64,000 bases of DNA from Spirochaeta lutea (GTDB lineage: Bacteria > Spirochaetota > Spirochaetia > DSM-27196 > Salinispiraceae). A model generated the notes under the pieces. It worked only from the letters and a program-made list of their open reading frames with translations, was not told the DNA's origin and did no database searches. The translations under genes were made by a program, and so were the position numbers. Of the stretch, positions 50,867 to 60,409 are shown piece by piece. The stretch is from assembly GCF_000758165.1 (NCBI RefSeq), contig NZ_JNUP01000003.1, positions 124,001 through 188,000 on the forward strand. The letters are read 5' to 3'. Positions within the stretch are counted from its first letter, which is position 1, and every line of letters starts with the position of its first letter.

Positions 50867-53862
50867 TAGTTTTGCCCCTCGTTTAACAAGGCCTCTGCTC
50901 GTGCGGTTAATTCGTGGTCAGGATACAGGGCTTGCATATCTTCAAGGATGGTGTTTGCATCGGATCGACGGTTCAGCCTGCGTAAGACCTCGATTGCTCG
51001 GTAGTAATACACGGGCTGTTGGTCACCACTCCCCGCCAATTCAGCCGCATTGACAAAATACACGGCTGCCTGCCCAAAATTCTCGATCATAATATTGTAT
51101 TCGGCCAATAGGTACGAGGCTTCGCTGGCTTCAGCGGGATTTGAATCTGAAGAAGCAACTACCTTCTCCAGTAAGGGAACAATCCCTGCGCGATTCACTC
51201 CCCTTCCGGTCTGTTCGAGCACCAAAAGCCTGCCGAGCTCCAGTATTGCAGCTCTCCCCGCCGACTGGTCGACCCCTCCCGAGTTTTCTATGGTAACCCA
51301 CAAGGAGGCTTCTCGCTCACTTAATCCAGCGATAACCAAGGATAGCTCTTCCAGAAGGGTTTGTATTCCCTCAGCCTCAGATTCCCTGGGGTACCGGGTA
51401 ACCATCTCGTTGTAAAGCGACAGGGCCCGCCGTCCTTCGCCCTGTTCCCTGAGGATTTCCGCCGATATCCTCATCGCCTCAAATCGAAAGCTACTCTGCC
51501 GATACTCCTGGATTAGCCGTTGCCAATATAACAGGGCAGCACCGTTCTGTGATAACCGGTAGGAAGCCTCACCCTGGTAGAATAATGCCCCATCAATCCA
51601 GGAATGACCTGGAAACATCTCACGAAAGTCCTGAAATGCCGATCTGCTCTCTTCGAAGGACCCGGCATCAAAGAAATTTTTTCCCCTATTGAACATACCC
51701 AGTGCAGCCAGGGGACTGGCTGGCATAGTGACCGCCAGGGTTTTGTATGCCTGAGCTGATTCAGAAATTCTCCCGATTTCCGAAAGCACCCCAGCCTTCT
51801 CGAACATTGCATCATCGCGGAACGAGTTCCCTCCCTGATCACTCCAAATCTGATCAAGCACTGCCAGGGCAGCTGCTGAATCGCCTCGGGCCCTCAGAGC
51901 CTTTGCGTGGAGGAATTGAGCCTCCTGGGCATAACCCCTGTCGGGTTCCCAGAGCGCCGTTCCTTCAAAAAAACCCGCTGCACTATTCCAATCCCCCAGC
52001 CGGTAGGCAGCCCACCCGCTCAGATATGCAGCCTCCTGAGCTTGGGGATGGTTGGTATCAACCTCCAGCATCGCTTGGAATAATCGTATTGCTTTTGCAT
52101 CATCGGCTTTTTGGTAGGCTATCCACCCCCGATAGTAGAGAACGGACGGCAGGAGACGCCGGTACCACTGGGGAAGCACCTCGATCTCCCCTTGGTCCGG
52201 TAGGCGAGAAAGAATTACATCGGCAGCATCAAACTCATGGAGATGAATCCCAGCTAAACCGGTCTGGTACTGCACCTCAATCATCCCACGGTCGTAGTCC
52301 TGAAGCCTCTTTGTGACCTCCGGTACCCCGGCCAAGAAGGCCCTACCGGTATCAAACACCTGTTCCATCCGCCCCAGTTCTAGCAAGGACCGGAGCATAG
52401 CGCTTTCTACCTGTGCATCCTGGGGACGCATCAGCAGGTACTGCCGAAAACTCGAAACAGCACCCTCAAGGTCGCCACGATTACGCTGGATTCGTCCCCG
52501 TATCTCTAATAGTTCAGGCCCGTAGTCACCTTCAATACCCTGAGAAAGTACTGCTGCAATCCGGTTAAAAGCGACATCAAGTTCTCCCTGAAGATACAAT
52601 CCTGTTATCACCAGATAATGCGCCTTCGAAACCCAAGAGCCGGAGTTGTCCGTCCTGCCCGCCCCCTCTTGCAGCGCTCGCTGGGCAAGATTGAGAGACC
52701 GTACAACATCTCCCTTCTGCAGATAGAGTTCACTTCCCCGAACCAATACCAGAGGTGACGGTGGTTCTTGTGCAGCGAGATAGGTCTCGATATACGCCAG
52801 AGCCCTCTCCATGGAACCCGAGGAGAGTTCAATTTCAATGAGATACAGTAGGGCTTCAGGAGGAGTGGAAACTACTTCCCGGGCCTCCCATACCTTCAGC
52901 AGATAGAGTTCTGCTACCGAGCTGCGATTATTTCGGTACTCCTCCGAACCGACCTTTGTCCAGAAGGGTACGAGTATCTCGGGTTTTCCTGCCAAGTCCG
53001 CTTCTGCTAAGCGGATTATTCGTTGGTCGTCTTCGGTACTAGGGGATTGTACTGCCAGTTGAAAAAGCCGCTGATACGCTAAGGATGAAATTCCATCGCT
53101 TCCCGACCGTAGTCCCTCATACATCGTTCTGGCCCGCTCGGTCTCCCCCGCCGTCTGTACCGCCTCAGCCTGGATAAAATGCGCAGACCGTATCTGGAGT
53201 GGACTCAAATCCCCCCTGGACTGTTGCTCCAAGAGTTTTTCCGCAATGATGCCAGCCTGCGGAACAGCGTCGGCCTCATACAGCAGGTTCATAAGACGGA
53301 AGGCTGCTTGGGGGTACTCTCCAACTCTTCCGGGAATAACGGCTCCCTCGGCGGTCAAAAAGACTGGCCTCAACACCCCAGCACTTTCTTCCATGTTCCC
53401 CAGGGCGGAATGGCTATACGAGGCAGTAAGCAGCCCCTGAACCACCAGTTCATTCAGGTCAAGATTACCAAGGGTTTCTAGAATCTGCACAGCTTCTTCA
53501 TAGTCCCCCATTCGATAGAGGGTTGATCCGATCCAAAAAGGCATTTGATTCCTGTACGCCGAGGACCGGTATCGGTCCTGCACCAACCGAAACGCCTTGA
53601 GCGCTTCCGGAAAGTTGCCCAGGTAATACTGCCCCATACCCAGGCGAGCATAGGCATCGGGAGTAAAGGAGCTGGATGGGTATTCATCCACAAGTCGCTG
53701 GTAGCTTTGCACGGCTACTGCAAAATCCTGAGCCTGAAGCCGCTGTTCTGCAATCCGAAATAGTACACGGTCAGATTGGGTTGATCGTGATTGGGCCTGA
53801 CCATAGAGAGCCCCCCCCAATCCGATAATTAAAAACAAAACCACAAAACGCTTCATAGTCAT
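50866..53862 (-). CDS. Large exported TPR protein
   Basis: 998 residues with a signal peptide (FVVLFLIIGLGGALYGQ). Almost entirely TPR-like helical pairs of 34-38 residues (AVQSYQRLVDEYPSSSFTPDAYARLG, YEEAVQILETLG, AIRLFQAMLEVDTNHPQAQEAAYLSGWAAYRLG, FGQAAVYFVNAAEL). The number of repeats is high and the layout resembles periplasmic scaffold proteins like YbgF/CpoB. It starts 20 bases after the 461-residue gene and overlaps the barrel gene by one base. It may link the TonB-type complex to the envelope. Confidence 0.75.
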   Translation of the reverse strand: MTMKRFVVLFLIIGLGGALYGQAQSRSTQSDRVLFRIAEQRLQAQDFAVAVQSYQRLVDEYPSSSFTPDAYARLGMGQYYLGNFPEALKAFRLVQDRYRSSAYRNQMPFWIGSTLYRMGDYEEAVQILETLGNLDLNELVVQGLLTASYSHSALGNMEESAGVLRPVFLTAEGAVIPGRVGEYPQAAFRLMNLLYEADAVPQAGIIAEKLLEQQSRGDLSPLQIRSAHFIQAEAVQTAGETERARTMYEGLRSGSDGISSLAYQRLFQLAVQSPSTEDDQRIIRLAEADLAGKPEILVPFWTKVGSEEYRNNRSSVAELYLLKVWEAREVVSTPPEALLYLIEIELSSGSMERALAYIETYLAAQEPPSPLVLVRGSELYLQKGDVVRSLNLAQRALQEGAGRTDNSGSWVSKAHYLVITGLYLQGELDVAFNRIAAVLSQGIEGDYGPELLEIRGRIQRNRGDLEGAVSSFRQYLLMRPQDAQVESAMLRSLLELGRMEQVFDTGRAFLAGVPEVTKRLQDYDRGMIEVQYQTGLAGIHLHEFDAADVILSRLPDQGEIEVLPQWYRRLLPSVLYYRGWIAYQKADDAKAIRLFQAMLEVDTNHPQAQEAAYLSGWAAYRLGDWNSAAGFFEGTALWEPDRGYAQEAQFLHAKALRARGDSAAALAVLDQIWSDQGGNSFRDDAMFEKAGVLSEIGRISESAQAYKTLAVTMPASPLAALGMFNRGKNFFDAGSFEESRSAFQDFREMFPGHSWIDGALFYQGEASYRLSQNGAALLYWQRLIQEYRQSSFRFEAMRISAEILREQGEGRRALSLYNEMVTRYPRESEAEGIQTLLEELSLVIAGLSEREASLWVTIENSGGVDQSAGRAAILELGRLLVLEQTGRGVNRAGIVPLLEKVVASSDSNPAEASEASYLLAEYNIMIENFGQAAVYFVNAAELAGSGDQQPVYYYRAIEVLRRLNRRSDANTILEDMQALYPDHELTARAEALLNEGQN

Positions 53863-53882
53863 ACACCATACTCCAGCTTCAT

Positions 53883-55268
53883 TTAATATTCAATTTTGGG
53901 CGGCTCAAATCCTGAATCAACGGAGATGCTCGGCAATTGCACCAGATGCATATATTCCTGAGGATACCGGCGAATAAGGTTATCAATCCCGGTTTCAAGG
54001 TTCCGCTCCATAACAACCACTCGGAAGTTCCCCTGATCGTCAATGTAAGGGAAAAATACAACAACATGGTAATGTTGCCATAGAACAGGGTCTTGTCCGA
54101 ATTCCCCATTCACCGATCCTAAATACCAACTCCCGGGATTATCTAATGCTAAAAAATACATGATTTGCCATAGATCCCGAACCGGATAGCCCAGGTCTTC
54201 CACGTATTCAAAAAACGGAACAGTCCGTACATCACTGTCTTCCGGTTCAAGCTGTACCCCGTAATGACGGGTATTGATGGCTGTAGCGATATTCCGAGTC
54301 CAATCCAGACCAAAATAGGGATCCCGGAGGTCTTCCAATTCCAGGGCCAGGGCTGAACCGCGGAGATCCAGGTGCTTCTGTTTGAGGCTTGGAATTCCCA
54401 AGTAGGAACCGGTGAGTTCGTGGTACACACCGTCGGCCACCCACTTCGCAAACCCCGAACAGTTAAAACCGGGCAAACCGGTGGAAAGCATGGATTCAAT
54501 TTTTACGAGGCGACCCTGATCATCCATAGCACCGTCCTCAGCATCCGGCAAATGAGGCAGCTCCTCTCGAAGTTTCTGAACCATTTCCTGGATAAACTCG
54601 TAGTCGTAGCTGTTTCCCCGGGGAATCAGTGAAGCCCACTGAATCGATCCCTCCAAAAGGAAGAGCAGGTCACGGGTAGGAAGTCCTAAAACGCGCTCTA
54701 TCGAAACCGGAAGGGGCAGGTTGTTAAAGAGGGCTTCCTGATCATTATAAGCGTAAAAACTGGCGGTACTCTTAACCTTCTGAGGAGACAAACGAAGATA
54801 CACGTGGGGCCCCTGCCCGAGAAATACCTTTATTTGATCAATCTTGCCATCCTCATGGTTCCGCCGGATCACGAAATTCCCAGCACCTACCAAGGGAAAG
54901 ATTCCCAGACTTCTATCCGGCTCTCGAACTTCGTTTTCAAAGATAATATAGGTGAAACCCCGGGCTTCTTGTACCTCTACCCGCATTCTCACCCTGAATC
55001 CCGTCATGGGATCATCTATGATCCGGGAATTCGGTGTCAACTCGTATAGGGGAGCTGTTATATAATCCAAGTTTTCAACCCGTGCCCTACCGTTGTCAGG
55101 GATCTGACTAAAAACCGTTGAGTTCTGTTGTCCACCAAAGGCCCAGAGAGGCAGGGATAGGCCAATGCCCATCCATATCAGTGCGATCTTTCTGAATCTG
55201 CCCAGTGAGTTCCGAAGGTTGGTAACGGTGTGTCCTTGCATATTCGAAAATTCGGTTTTTTCTTCCAC
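53883..55268 (-). CDS. Exported protein with a possible NlpC/P60-like cysteine
   Basis: 461 residues. N-terminal segment FRKIALIWMGIGLSLPLWAFGG is a signal or anchor. An N-terminal part of about 230 residues is beta-rich. The C-terminal half has GFNCSGFAKWV at about residue 272, similar to the DCSGF nucleophile motif of NlpC/P60 peptidases, and a His in WQHYHVVVFFPY at about 398. The spacing is longer than in typical NlpC/P60, so activity is uncertain. A peptidoglycan hydrolase role is a hypothesis. The start is GTG at 55268 without a strong Shine-Dalgarno; the ATG at 55241 is an alternative. Confidence 0.6.
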   Translation of the reverse strand: MEEKTEFSNMQGHTVTNLRNSLGRFRKIALIWMGIGLSLPLWAFGGQQNSTVFSQIPDNGRARVENLDYITAPLYELTPNSRIIDDPMTGFRVRMRVEVQEARGFTYIIFENEVREPDRSLGIFPLVGAGNFVIRRNHEDGKIDQIKVFLGQGPHVYLRLSPQKVKSTASFYAYNDQEALFNNLPLPVSIERVLGLPTRDLLFLLEGSIQWASLIPRGNSYDYEFIQEMVQKLREELPHLPDAEDGAMDDQGRLVKIESMLSTGLPGFNCSGFAKWVADGVYHELTGSYLGIPSLKQKHLDLRGSALALELEDLRDPYFGLDWTRNIATAINTRHYGVQLEPEDSDVRTVPFFEYVEDLGYPVRDLWQIMYFLALDNPGSWYLGSVNGEFGQDPVLWQHYHVVVFFPYIDDQGNFRVVVMERNLETGIDNLIRRYPQEYMHLVQLPSISVDSGFEPPKIEY

Positions 55269-55308
55269 TTTCTTAACAACACCACAGGCTAAGCATGTGT
55301 AACAGCCA

Positions 55309-56721
55309 TTATCTTCGATCGCGTAGTTCGACGGAGATGGGAATGTTGGTAAATCCGAATTCCCTACGGATGCTGTTTCGGATATACCCGAGGTAGCTTT
55401 CCGGAAATCCCTTCGTTTTATTAACGAAAAGGATGAACTGTACAGGATGTTTTGAAACCTGGGTTATGTATCGGAGTTTCCAGCGATGCTTCTTGTTCTG
55501 GGGGGGCGGGGTGCGTTCTATCCATCGGGCGAGAGCATTGTTCAAGGTACCCGTATCAATACGTTTTTCGAGTTGAGTCCGTAATTGGATCACGGTATTT
55601 AGTAGCTTCGGAATCCCTTGGCCTTCCAGAGCACTTAGGGGCAGAATGGGCGCGAACTCAAGAACCGGAAACAGAAACCGTATTCGGTCGGTTACCGCAC
55701 GGAGGGTGTTAGGGGTATCCTCCAAGGTATCCCATTTGTTGGCTGCCAGAACCACGCCCCTTCCCTTTTTTACAATCTGAGCAGCGATTTTTTTATCCTG
55801 CTCCACCAAGCCCTTATCTACATCGATCATGAGTATCACCACATCTGCATCCTCAATGGATTTAAATGCCCGGTTCACTGAGTAGTATTCTAAGTCTTCC
55901 TCCACCCTGCTTTTCCTGCGTATACCGGCGGTATCAAGAATTCGGAAGGTCCGTTGTTTGTACTCAAAGGAGCCTTGGACAACATCCCGGGTGGTTCCGG
56001 CTACGGGACTCACAATGGAGGTATCCGCCCCGGTAAGCCGGTTAATGAGGGTTGACTTCCCGGTGTTTGGTTGGCCAAGCAGGGCGATACTGATATCGAA
56101 ACCATCCGACTCAGACTCTTTATCGGCGGTAACACGGTTTATTTGGGATTCCTGATCGTTCCCATCTTCACTGATCCGTTCCGGTACCGGGAGCTGGGGG
56201 ATTCTCCTGAGAATCTCCTCTACCAACTCTTCGACCCCGGCACCATGGGCAGCCGACAGGGGAAAGACCGAATCAAAACCCAAGGAGAGGAAATTATAGG
56301 CCTCTAGTTCCCTGGTAGGATTATCAACCTTGTTTACCGCCAGTATCAACCGGTCGCGGAATTGCCGCAGACGGTTTATAAACTCCTCATCCTCGGGGGT
56401 TAGCTCGGTTACGTCCAGAACAAACACCAAAACATCAGCCTGTTCCATAGCAGAAAAACTACGCTGGGTAATTAACCTATCCAAAAACTCCCTGCTCTCG
56501 GTTAGACCGCCGGTGTCAATCACCTCTAGCTTCCTGTTCCCCAGGATGGTGGTTTCAGATACAGGATCCCGGGTCACACCGGGTGTTGGGTCCGTTATAG
56601 ATTTCCGTTTTCGTATTAGTCGATTAAATAGAGTGGACTTTCCCACATTCGGTCGGCCAACTATGGCCACCCGGGGAAGGCGCTGGACTAATCTTTCAGC
56701 GTCTGAAGTCGGTAATATCAA
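55309..56721 (-). CDS. der: Ribosome-associated GTPase Der (EngA)
   Basis: 470 residues with two tandem GTPase domains and a KH-like tail, as in Der. First P-loop GRPNVGKS (about residue 22) with DTGGLTES and NKVD; second P-loop GQPNTGKS (about 217) with DTAGIRRK and NKWD. The C-terminus has RWIERTPPPQNKKHR and YLGYIRNSIRREFGF. Der is needed for 50S ribosome assembly. The start is TTG at 56721 with GGAGG seven bases upstream inside the end of ptsI, so the genes overlap by 26 bases and are translationally coupled. Confidence 0.96.
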   Translation of the reverse strand: MILPTSDAERLVQRLPRVAIVGRPNVGKSTLFNRLIRKRKSITDPTPGVTRDPVSETTILGNRKLEVIDTGGLTESREFLDRLITQRSFSAMEQADVLVFVLDVTELTPEDEEFINRLRQFRDRLILAVNKVDNPTRELEAYNFLSLGFDSVFPLSAAHGAGVEELVEEILRRIPQLPVPERISEDGNDQESQINRVTADKESESDGFDISIALLGQPNTGKSTLINRLTGADTSIVSPVAGTTRDVVQGSFEYKQRTFRILDTAGIRRKSRVEEDLEYYSVNRAFKSIEDADVVILMIDVDKGLVEQDKKIAAQIVKKGRGVVLAANKWDTLEDTPNTLRAVTDRIRFLFPVLEFAPILPLSALEGQGIPKLLNTVIQLRTQLEKRIDTGTLNNALARWIERTPPPQNKKHRWKLRYITQVSKHPVQFILFVNKTKGFPESYLGYIRNSIRREFGFTNIPISVELRDRR

Positions 56722-58450
56722 ATTTTTCCTCCATGGTTGTTCGCAGGAGGTGTTCTATATCGTTACAATCATCCATCTCCATGAGTCGGCCTACGAATTC
56801 CTCGGCCTCCACAATGGAAGTGGAACGAATAATCTGTTTCACCTGGGGGATACCGAAGGAGCTCATACTAAACTCATCCAATCCCAGACCAAGGAGAACC
56901 ATGGTATACAGCGGATCCCCGGCCATTTCACCGCACATTCCTGCAACGATACCGGCCTTATGGGCGTTTTCAATAACCATTTTCAGGAATCTGAGTACAC
57001 CGGGATGCATCGGATCGTATAGGTACGCTATATTTTCATTCCCGCGATCAACCGCCACAGTATACTGGATCAAGTCATTCGTTCCAATAGAAAAAAAGTG
57101 GCTTCTTTTCGCAAGAATGTCGCTGATCATTGCGGCTGAGGGAACCTCTATCATAATGCCTGCAGGAATGTGATCCGCCACACTATGCCCCTTGCTACGC
57201 AATTCTTGACGCACATCCCCGAGAATCTGCAGCGACTGCTCCAGTTCACCTAAGCCGGATATGAGAGGGAACATTATCCTTAGATTTCCGAAGGCACTGG
57301 CACGCAACAGAGCGCGCAATTGGGTGCGGAAAATCTCGGGATGCGCCAAACAAAACCGGATTGCCCGCCACCCCAGGATGGGATTCTTCTCTCCCGAACT
57401 GAATTCCTTCATATTATGTTTCAGCTTATCCCCCCCCAGATCGAGGGTCCGGATAGTAACCGGCTTATTGCCCATGGCCTGAATGACATGCTTATAGGCC
57501 AGAAACTGTTCCTCTTCATCGGGCAAACCGCCGGGGCGAATAAACAAGAACTCAGAACGGTATAGACCAATTCCATCAGCTCCATGTCCGATGGCAGCAT
57601 CAACCTCTTCGGGTATCTCAATATTGGCTTTGAGACGAATCAGCTTACCATCCTTCGTTTCTGCCGGCAGCTCGTTCAGTTTCATTAACTGAACATCACG
57701 CTTCTGAATGGATCGTTGGCGTTGTTGGTATTCCTTCTTGGTTTTGAGGTCGGGGTTGAGTATCACCTTCCCGCTGGTACCGTCGATAATGATGGTTGCT
57801 TGGTCCTCTGCGGATTGGGTGATCTGACCCAAGCCCAGTACAGCGGGTATCTCAAATGCCCGGGCGAGAATGGCGGTATGACTCGTCTTCCCCCCTGCAT
57901 CCATGGCAATTCCTTTGATCCGGAGTTTGTCCATAGCTATGGCATCCGAGGGCATTAACTCATGGCAAACCAAGATGACATCCTCATCCAGATGGGCCAG
58001 ATTACGGGATCCCCGGTAGAGGAGTTGATTCATTATCCGCTTGCTCACATCATGAAAATCACTCGCCCGCTCACGTAAATAATCATCCTGAGCCTGGCTA
58101 AGTTTGCGAATCAACCCCTGCATGATGGTGCTGAGAATATACTCTACATTTTGTAATTCTTCGGTAAGACTTGAATACACCTGATCGTTCAGGTCGGGAT
58201 CATTAAGCATCAACAGATGAGTATCAAGCATGTTCAGCTCATCTTGGCTTAAATCCCTCTCGGCGGTCTTTTTTAGACTGGTAATATCCTCAATCGCTCG
58301 TTCCACAGCCTGCAGAAATCTCTGATACTCGGTTTCAATCTGGTGAACCGCGATACCGTACTGGGGAACGCTCTGATGTTCGTCCCTCACGAGCATTACC
58401 GTGCCAATGGCAATACCCGGAGAGGCTGATATACCTGTCATCTCTTTCAT
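56696..58450 (-). CDS. ptsI: Phosphoenolpyruvate-protein phosphotransferase (PTS enzyme I)
   Basis: 584 residues. Enzyme I takes phosphate from PEP and passes it to HPr. Active His191 lies in GGKTSHTAILARAFEIPAVLG. The C-terminal PEP-binding half shows LYRSEFLF, LGWRAIRFCLAHPE, IMIEVPSAA, FFSIGTNDLIQYT and AGMCGEMAGDP with the conserved Cys. A near-ideal promoter ends nine bases before the ATG and there is no Shine-Dalgarno, so the transcript appears leaderless. HPr and sugar-specific components are not in the window. It is followed by der with coupled overlap. Confidence 0.96.
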   Translation of the reverse strand: MKEMTGISASPGIAIGTVMLVRDEHQSVPQYGIAVHQIETEYQRFLQAVERAIEDITSLKKTAERDLSQDELNMLDTHLLMLNDPDLNDQVYSSLTEELQNVEYILSTIMQGLIRKLSQAQDDYLRERASDFHDVSKRIMNQLLYRGSRNLAHLDEDVILVCHELMPSDAIAMDKLRIKGIAMDAGGKTSHTAILARAFEIPAVLGLGQITQSAEDQATIIIDGTSGKVILNPDLKTKKEYQQRQRSIQKRDVQLMKLNELPAETKDGKLIRLKANIEIPEEVDAAIGHGADGIGLYRSEFLFIRPGGLPDEEEQFLAYKHVIQAMGNKPVTIRTLDLGGDKLKHNMKEFSSGEKNPILGWRAIRFCLAHPEIFRTQLRALLRASAFGNLRIMFPLISGLGELEQSLQILGDVRQELRSKGHSVADHIPAGIMIEVPSAAMISDILAKRSHFFSIGTNDLIQYTVAVDRGNENIAYLYDPMHPGVLRFLKMVIENAHKAGIVAGMCGEMAGDPLYTMVLLGLGLDEFSMSSFGIPQVKQIIRSTSIVEAEEFVGRLMEMDDCNDIEHLLRTTMEEKFDITDFRR

Positions 58451-58458
58451 GCAGATAG

Positions 58459-58487
58459 AACTATATGGTAAGAAATATTATCTGTCA
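58459..58487 (-). promoter_or_regulatory. Strong promoter of ptsI with apparent leaderless start
   Basis: On the minus strand TTGACA (58482-58487) and TATAGT (58459-58464) are separated by exactly 17 bases. The -10 ends eight or nine bases before the ptsI ATG (start codon at 58448-58450), so transcription would begin within about two bases of it. The region between has no Shine-Dalgarno. Confidence 0.75.
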
Positions 58488-58687
58488 AACTGATCTCCCG
58501 GGTACCATCCCCCGTCCTGCATTGGTGCCAGCGCCTACTCGCCCGGAGGGGTTCCTGGGCGCAAGGGGTTGCAGCATTGCCTACCGGTTGGGCTCACCAA
58601 GGGGGCCCTCGGTTTACCATGTTCTAACCGGCGGGACGTCCGGTGGAGGGTCCGGTGGAGGGTAAACCGCCTACCCACAAGAAAGGA
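58488..58687. repeat. GC-rich spacer with a 12-base tandem repeat inside an inverted repeat
   Basis: The 200-base spacer carries two tandem copies of GTCCGGTGGAGG (58638-58649, 58650-58661). They are enclosed by the inverted pair GGTTTACC (58611-58618) and GGTAAACC (58661-58668). No reading frame looks coding. The structure follows the stop of the GerMN gene and could be a long terminator or an unrecognised RNA element. Confidence 0.5.
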
Positions 58688-59557
58688 TTAGAAGGAGCCT
58701 CGCCGCAGAGGAGCGCCTACATATATACCATCGCCGCTGATATACTCAACGTAATCACCCTCGATTAGAATCTGAACCTGATCCACCGTTGGAAATTCGG
58801 TTGCGGTAAAAATGATCTGCTGCAACTGGGCTTTGTTACCCTCCAACCCGTAGGGATTAAACCGGAAGCTATCATTGAAGTTCAGGAATGCGGTACCTTC
58901 CCGTACCCATGCGGAAATAAGCTGACTCTGTTCAGGAATCAGACTGGTATACCCGGCGTTCCTGTCTTCGGTTACGGGTCCGGCGATGAGCGCCTGGATG
59001 GTGGCAGTCAAGGGACTATCGATAAAACGGATTCCCCGTTGTCGTGCTTCTACGGCAATGGTGCCATCCTCCCTAGGCTTCACAAAAAATAGTTGAAAGG
59101 TCCTCACCTTACTCGGTGGGGATTCCTGAGTCTGACTGCTCTGTTCCGTTGCGGTGGTGCTATCAGCCCCCTGATCTTCCTCCTGCAGGTTTTGAGTCTC
59201 GGATGGTTGGATGGGCTCCGGATTTGATACGGTATCGGCCGGCATCGAGTCATCGCCCGTATCTTGGTTCACCCTCCCGGATGAACCGGACACCTCTTCA
59301 TTCTGGTTTTGGAGGATGGGCTCCGTCTGGTTCTCCGCATCAGGACTCGTGGGAGTGGATTCTTCTCCAGTATCGTCGTTTGCAGCACCCTCTCCACGCA
59401 ACTCGGTATTTACAACCTCAATGAGCTTCGTCTCCTCTAGAACCCGTTGGATATTGCTCCTGCTAAAGAGAAAAACCACAAGTACTAAAAGAATACAAGC
59501 GATCCAAAATAGGATACCCAGGGATAAGCCCCGTTTCTTTTCGTTTTGCCGTGCCAT
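58688..59557 (-). CDS. Membrane-anchored GerMN-domain protein
   Basis: 289 residues. A signal anchor (GILFWIACILLVLVVFLF) is followed by a 110-residue Ser/Glu/Gln-rich linker and a C-terminal GerMN domain: TATIQALIAGPVTEDRNAGYTSLIPEQ, TAFLNFNDSF and LQQIIFTATEFPTVDQVQILIEG. It is the second GerMN protein in the window. AGAGGG lies six bases ahead of the ATG. It is the last gene of the ymdB-tlyA unit, 33 bases after tlyA. A periplasmic envelope role is inferred. Confidence 0.8.
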   Translation of the reverse strand: MARQNEKKRGLSLGILFWIACILLVLVVFLFSRSNIQRVLEETKLIEVVNTELRGEGAANDDTGEESTPTSPDAENQTEPILQNQNEEVSGSSGRVNQDTGDDSMPADTVSNPEPIQPSETQNLQEEDQGADSTTATEQSSQTQESPPSKVRTFQLFFVKPREDGTIAVEARQRGIRFIDSPLTATIQALIAGPVTEDRNAGYTSLIPEQSQLISAWVREGTAFLNFNDSFRFNPYGLEGNKAQLQQIIFTATEFPTVDQVQILIEGDYVEYISGDGIYVGAPLRRGSF

Positions 59558-59590
59558 ATCGCCCTCTTATCGGCATGGTAGATTCAAGCC

Positions 59591-60397
59591 TTAATTGCCA
59601 GATTTCATGGTCATCAGAAAAAAATACTCCTGATTGCCCTTCGCCCCCGGAACCCCCGATGGCAGAACCTCAAGAATCTGAACCCCTTCACGGCTGAGTC
59701 TACTCCTGACATCCTCGAGAATATCCGGGATTTCATCCTCGGAAACAATACCTTCAAAGTCGTCCGACCATCCACCGCCGGTTCTTCCTCGATGTTTCGA
59801 CGCATACCGCCGCTCGAATTGCGGTTTAATGAGGGCCAGGAGCAAACCCTTTGTACTACTAGCGAGTAATGCTGAAGCGGCTCCCTGGATGCTTCGGAAG
59901 CTTAAATCTGCTGTACAAAACCATGGAGCAGGATCAATCCTTCCCTGACGGATGAGCTCCTCTACGTCCAGAACATTACAGCGCTCTAGCACCGTGACCC
60001 GGGGATCCGTCCGCAGCCGGTAATCTAGTTGGTTATACCCCACATCCAGGCAGTACACCCGGGAGGCCCCCGCCTGAAGAAGAAAATCGCTGAACCCTCC
60101 CGTGGATGCTCCGGCATCCAGCACGTATGCCCCTGAAGGATCCAAGGGAGGATACCGCTCCAGGAGGTAGGGAAAAACTGAAGCAATCTTGTCACCACCT
60201 CGGGATACATAGCCCCCGCCCCGGTGTTCCAGAAAACTATCCTCCGACACCACCTGTTTGGGATCTTTCACCCCGGTGCCGTTCACCCGGATCTCTCCGC
60301 ATAGGATCCAGGCATAGAGGGTCTTCTTCTCTTCCTCAGGGTACCGCCTCATCAGAAGGGTTAACAGGGGAACCCTAGGGGGTCTCGTACTAGCCAT
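59591..60397 (-). CDS. tlyA: TlyA-type 16S/23S rRNA 2'-O-methyltransferase
   Basis: 268 residues. N-terminal S4 RNA-binding domain (LYAWILCGEIRVNGTGV), a short linker with GGGYVSRGGDKIA carrying the first catalytic Lys, then an FtsJ/RrmJ-type methyltransferase: LDAGASTGGFSDFLL, VYCLDVGYNQLDYRLR, CTADLSFRSI, LALIKPQFE and a Glu near GNQEYFF. The K-D-K-E tetrad is visible. TlyA methylates cytidines in rRNA; the name haemolysin A is historical. Twelve bases separate it from ymdB. Confidence 0.92.
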   Translation of the reverse strand: MASTRPPRVPLLTLLMRRYPEEEKKTLYAWILCGEIRVNGTGVKDPKQVVSEDSFLEHRGGGYVSRGGDKIASVFPYLLERYPPLDPSGAYVLDAGASTGGFSDFLLQAGASRVYCLDVGYNQLDYRLRTDPRVTVLERCNVLDVEELIRQGRIDPAPWFCTADLSFRSIQGAASALLASSTKGLLLALIKPQFERRYASKHRGRTGGGWSDDFEGIVSEDEIPDILEDVRSRLSREGVQILEVLPSGVPGAKGNQEYFFLMTMKSGN

Positions 60398-60409
60398 AGA
60401 GTATTCCGA

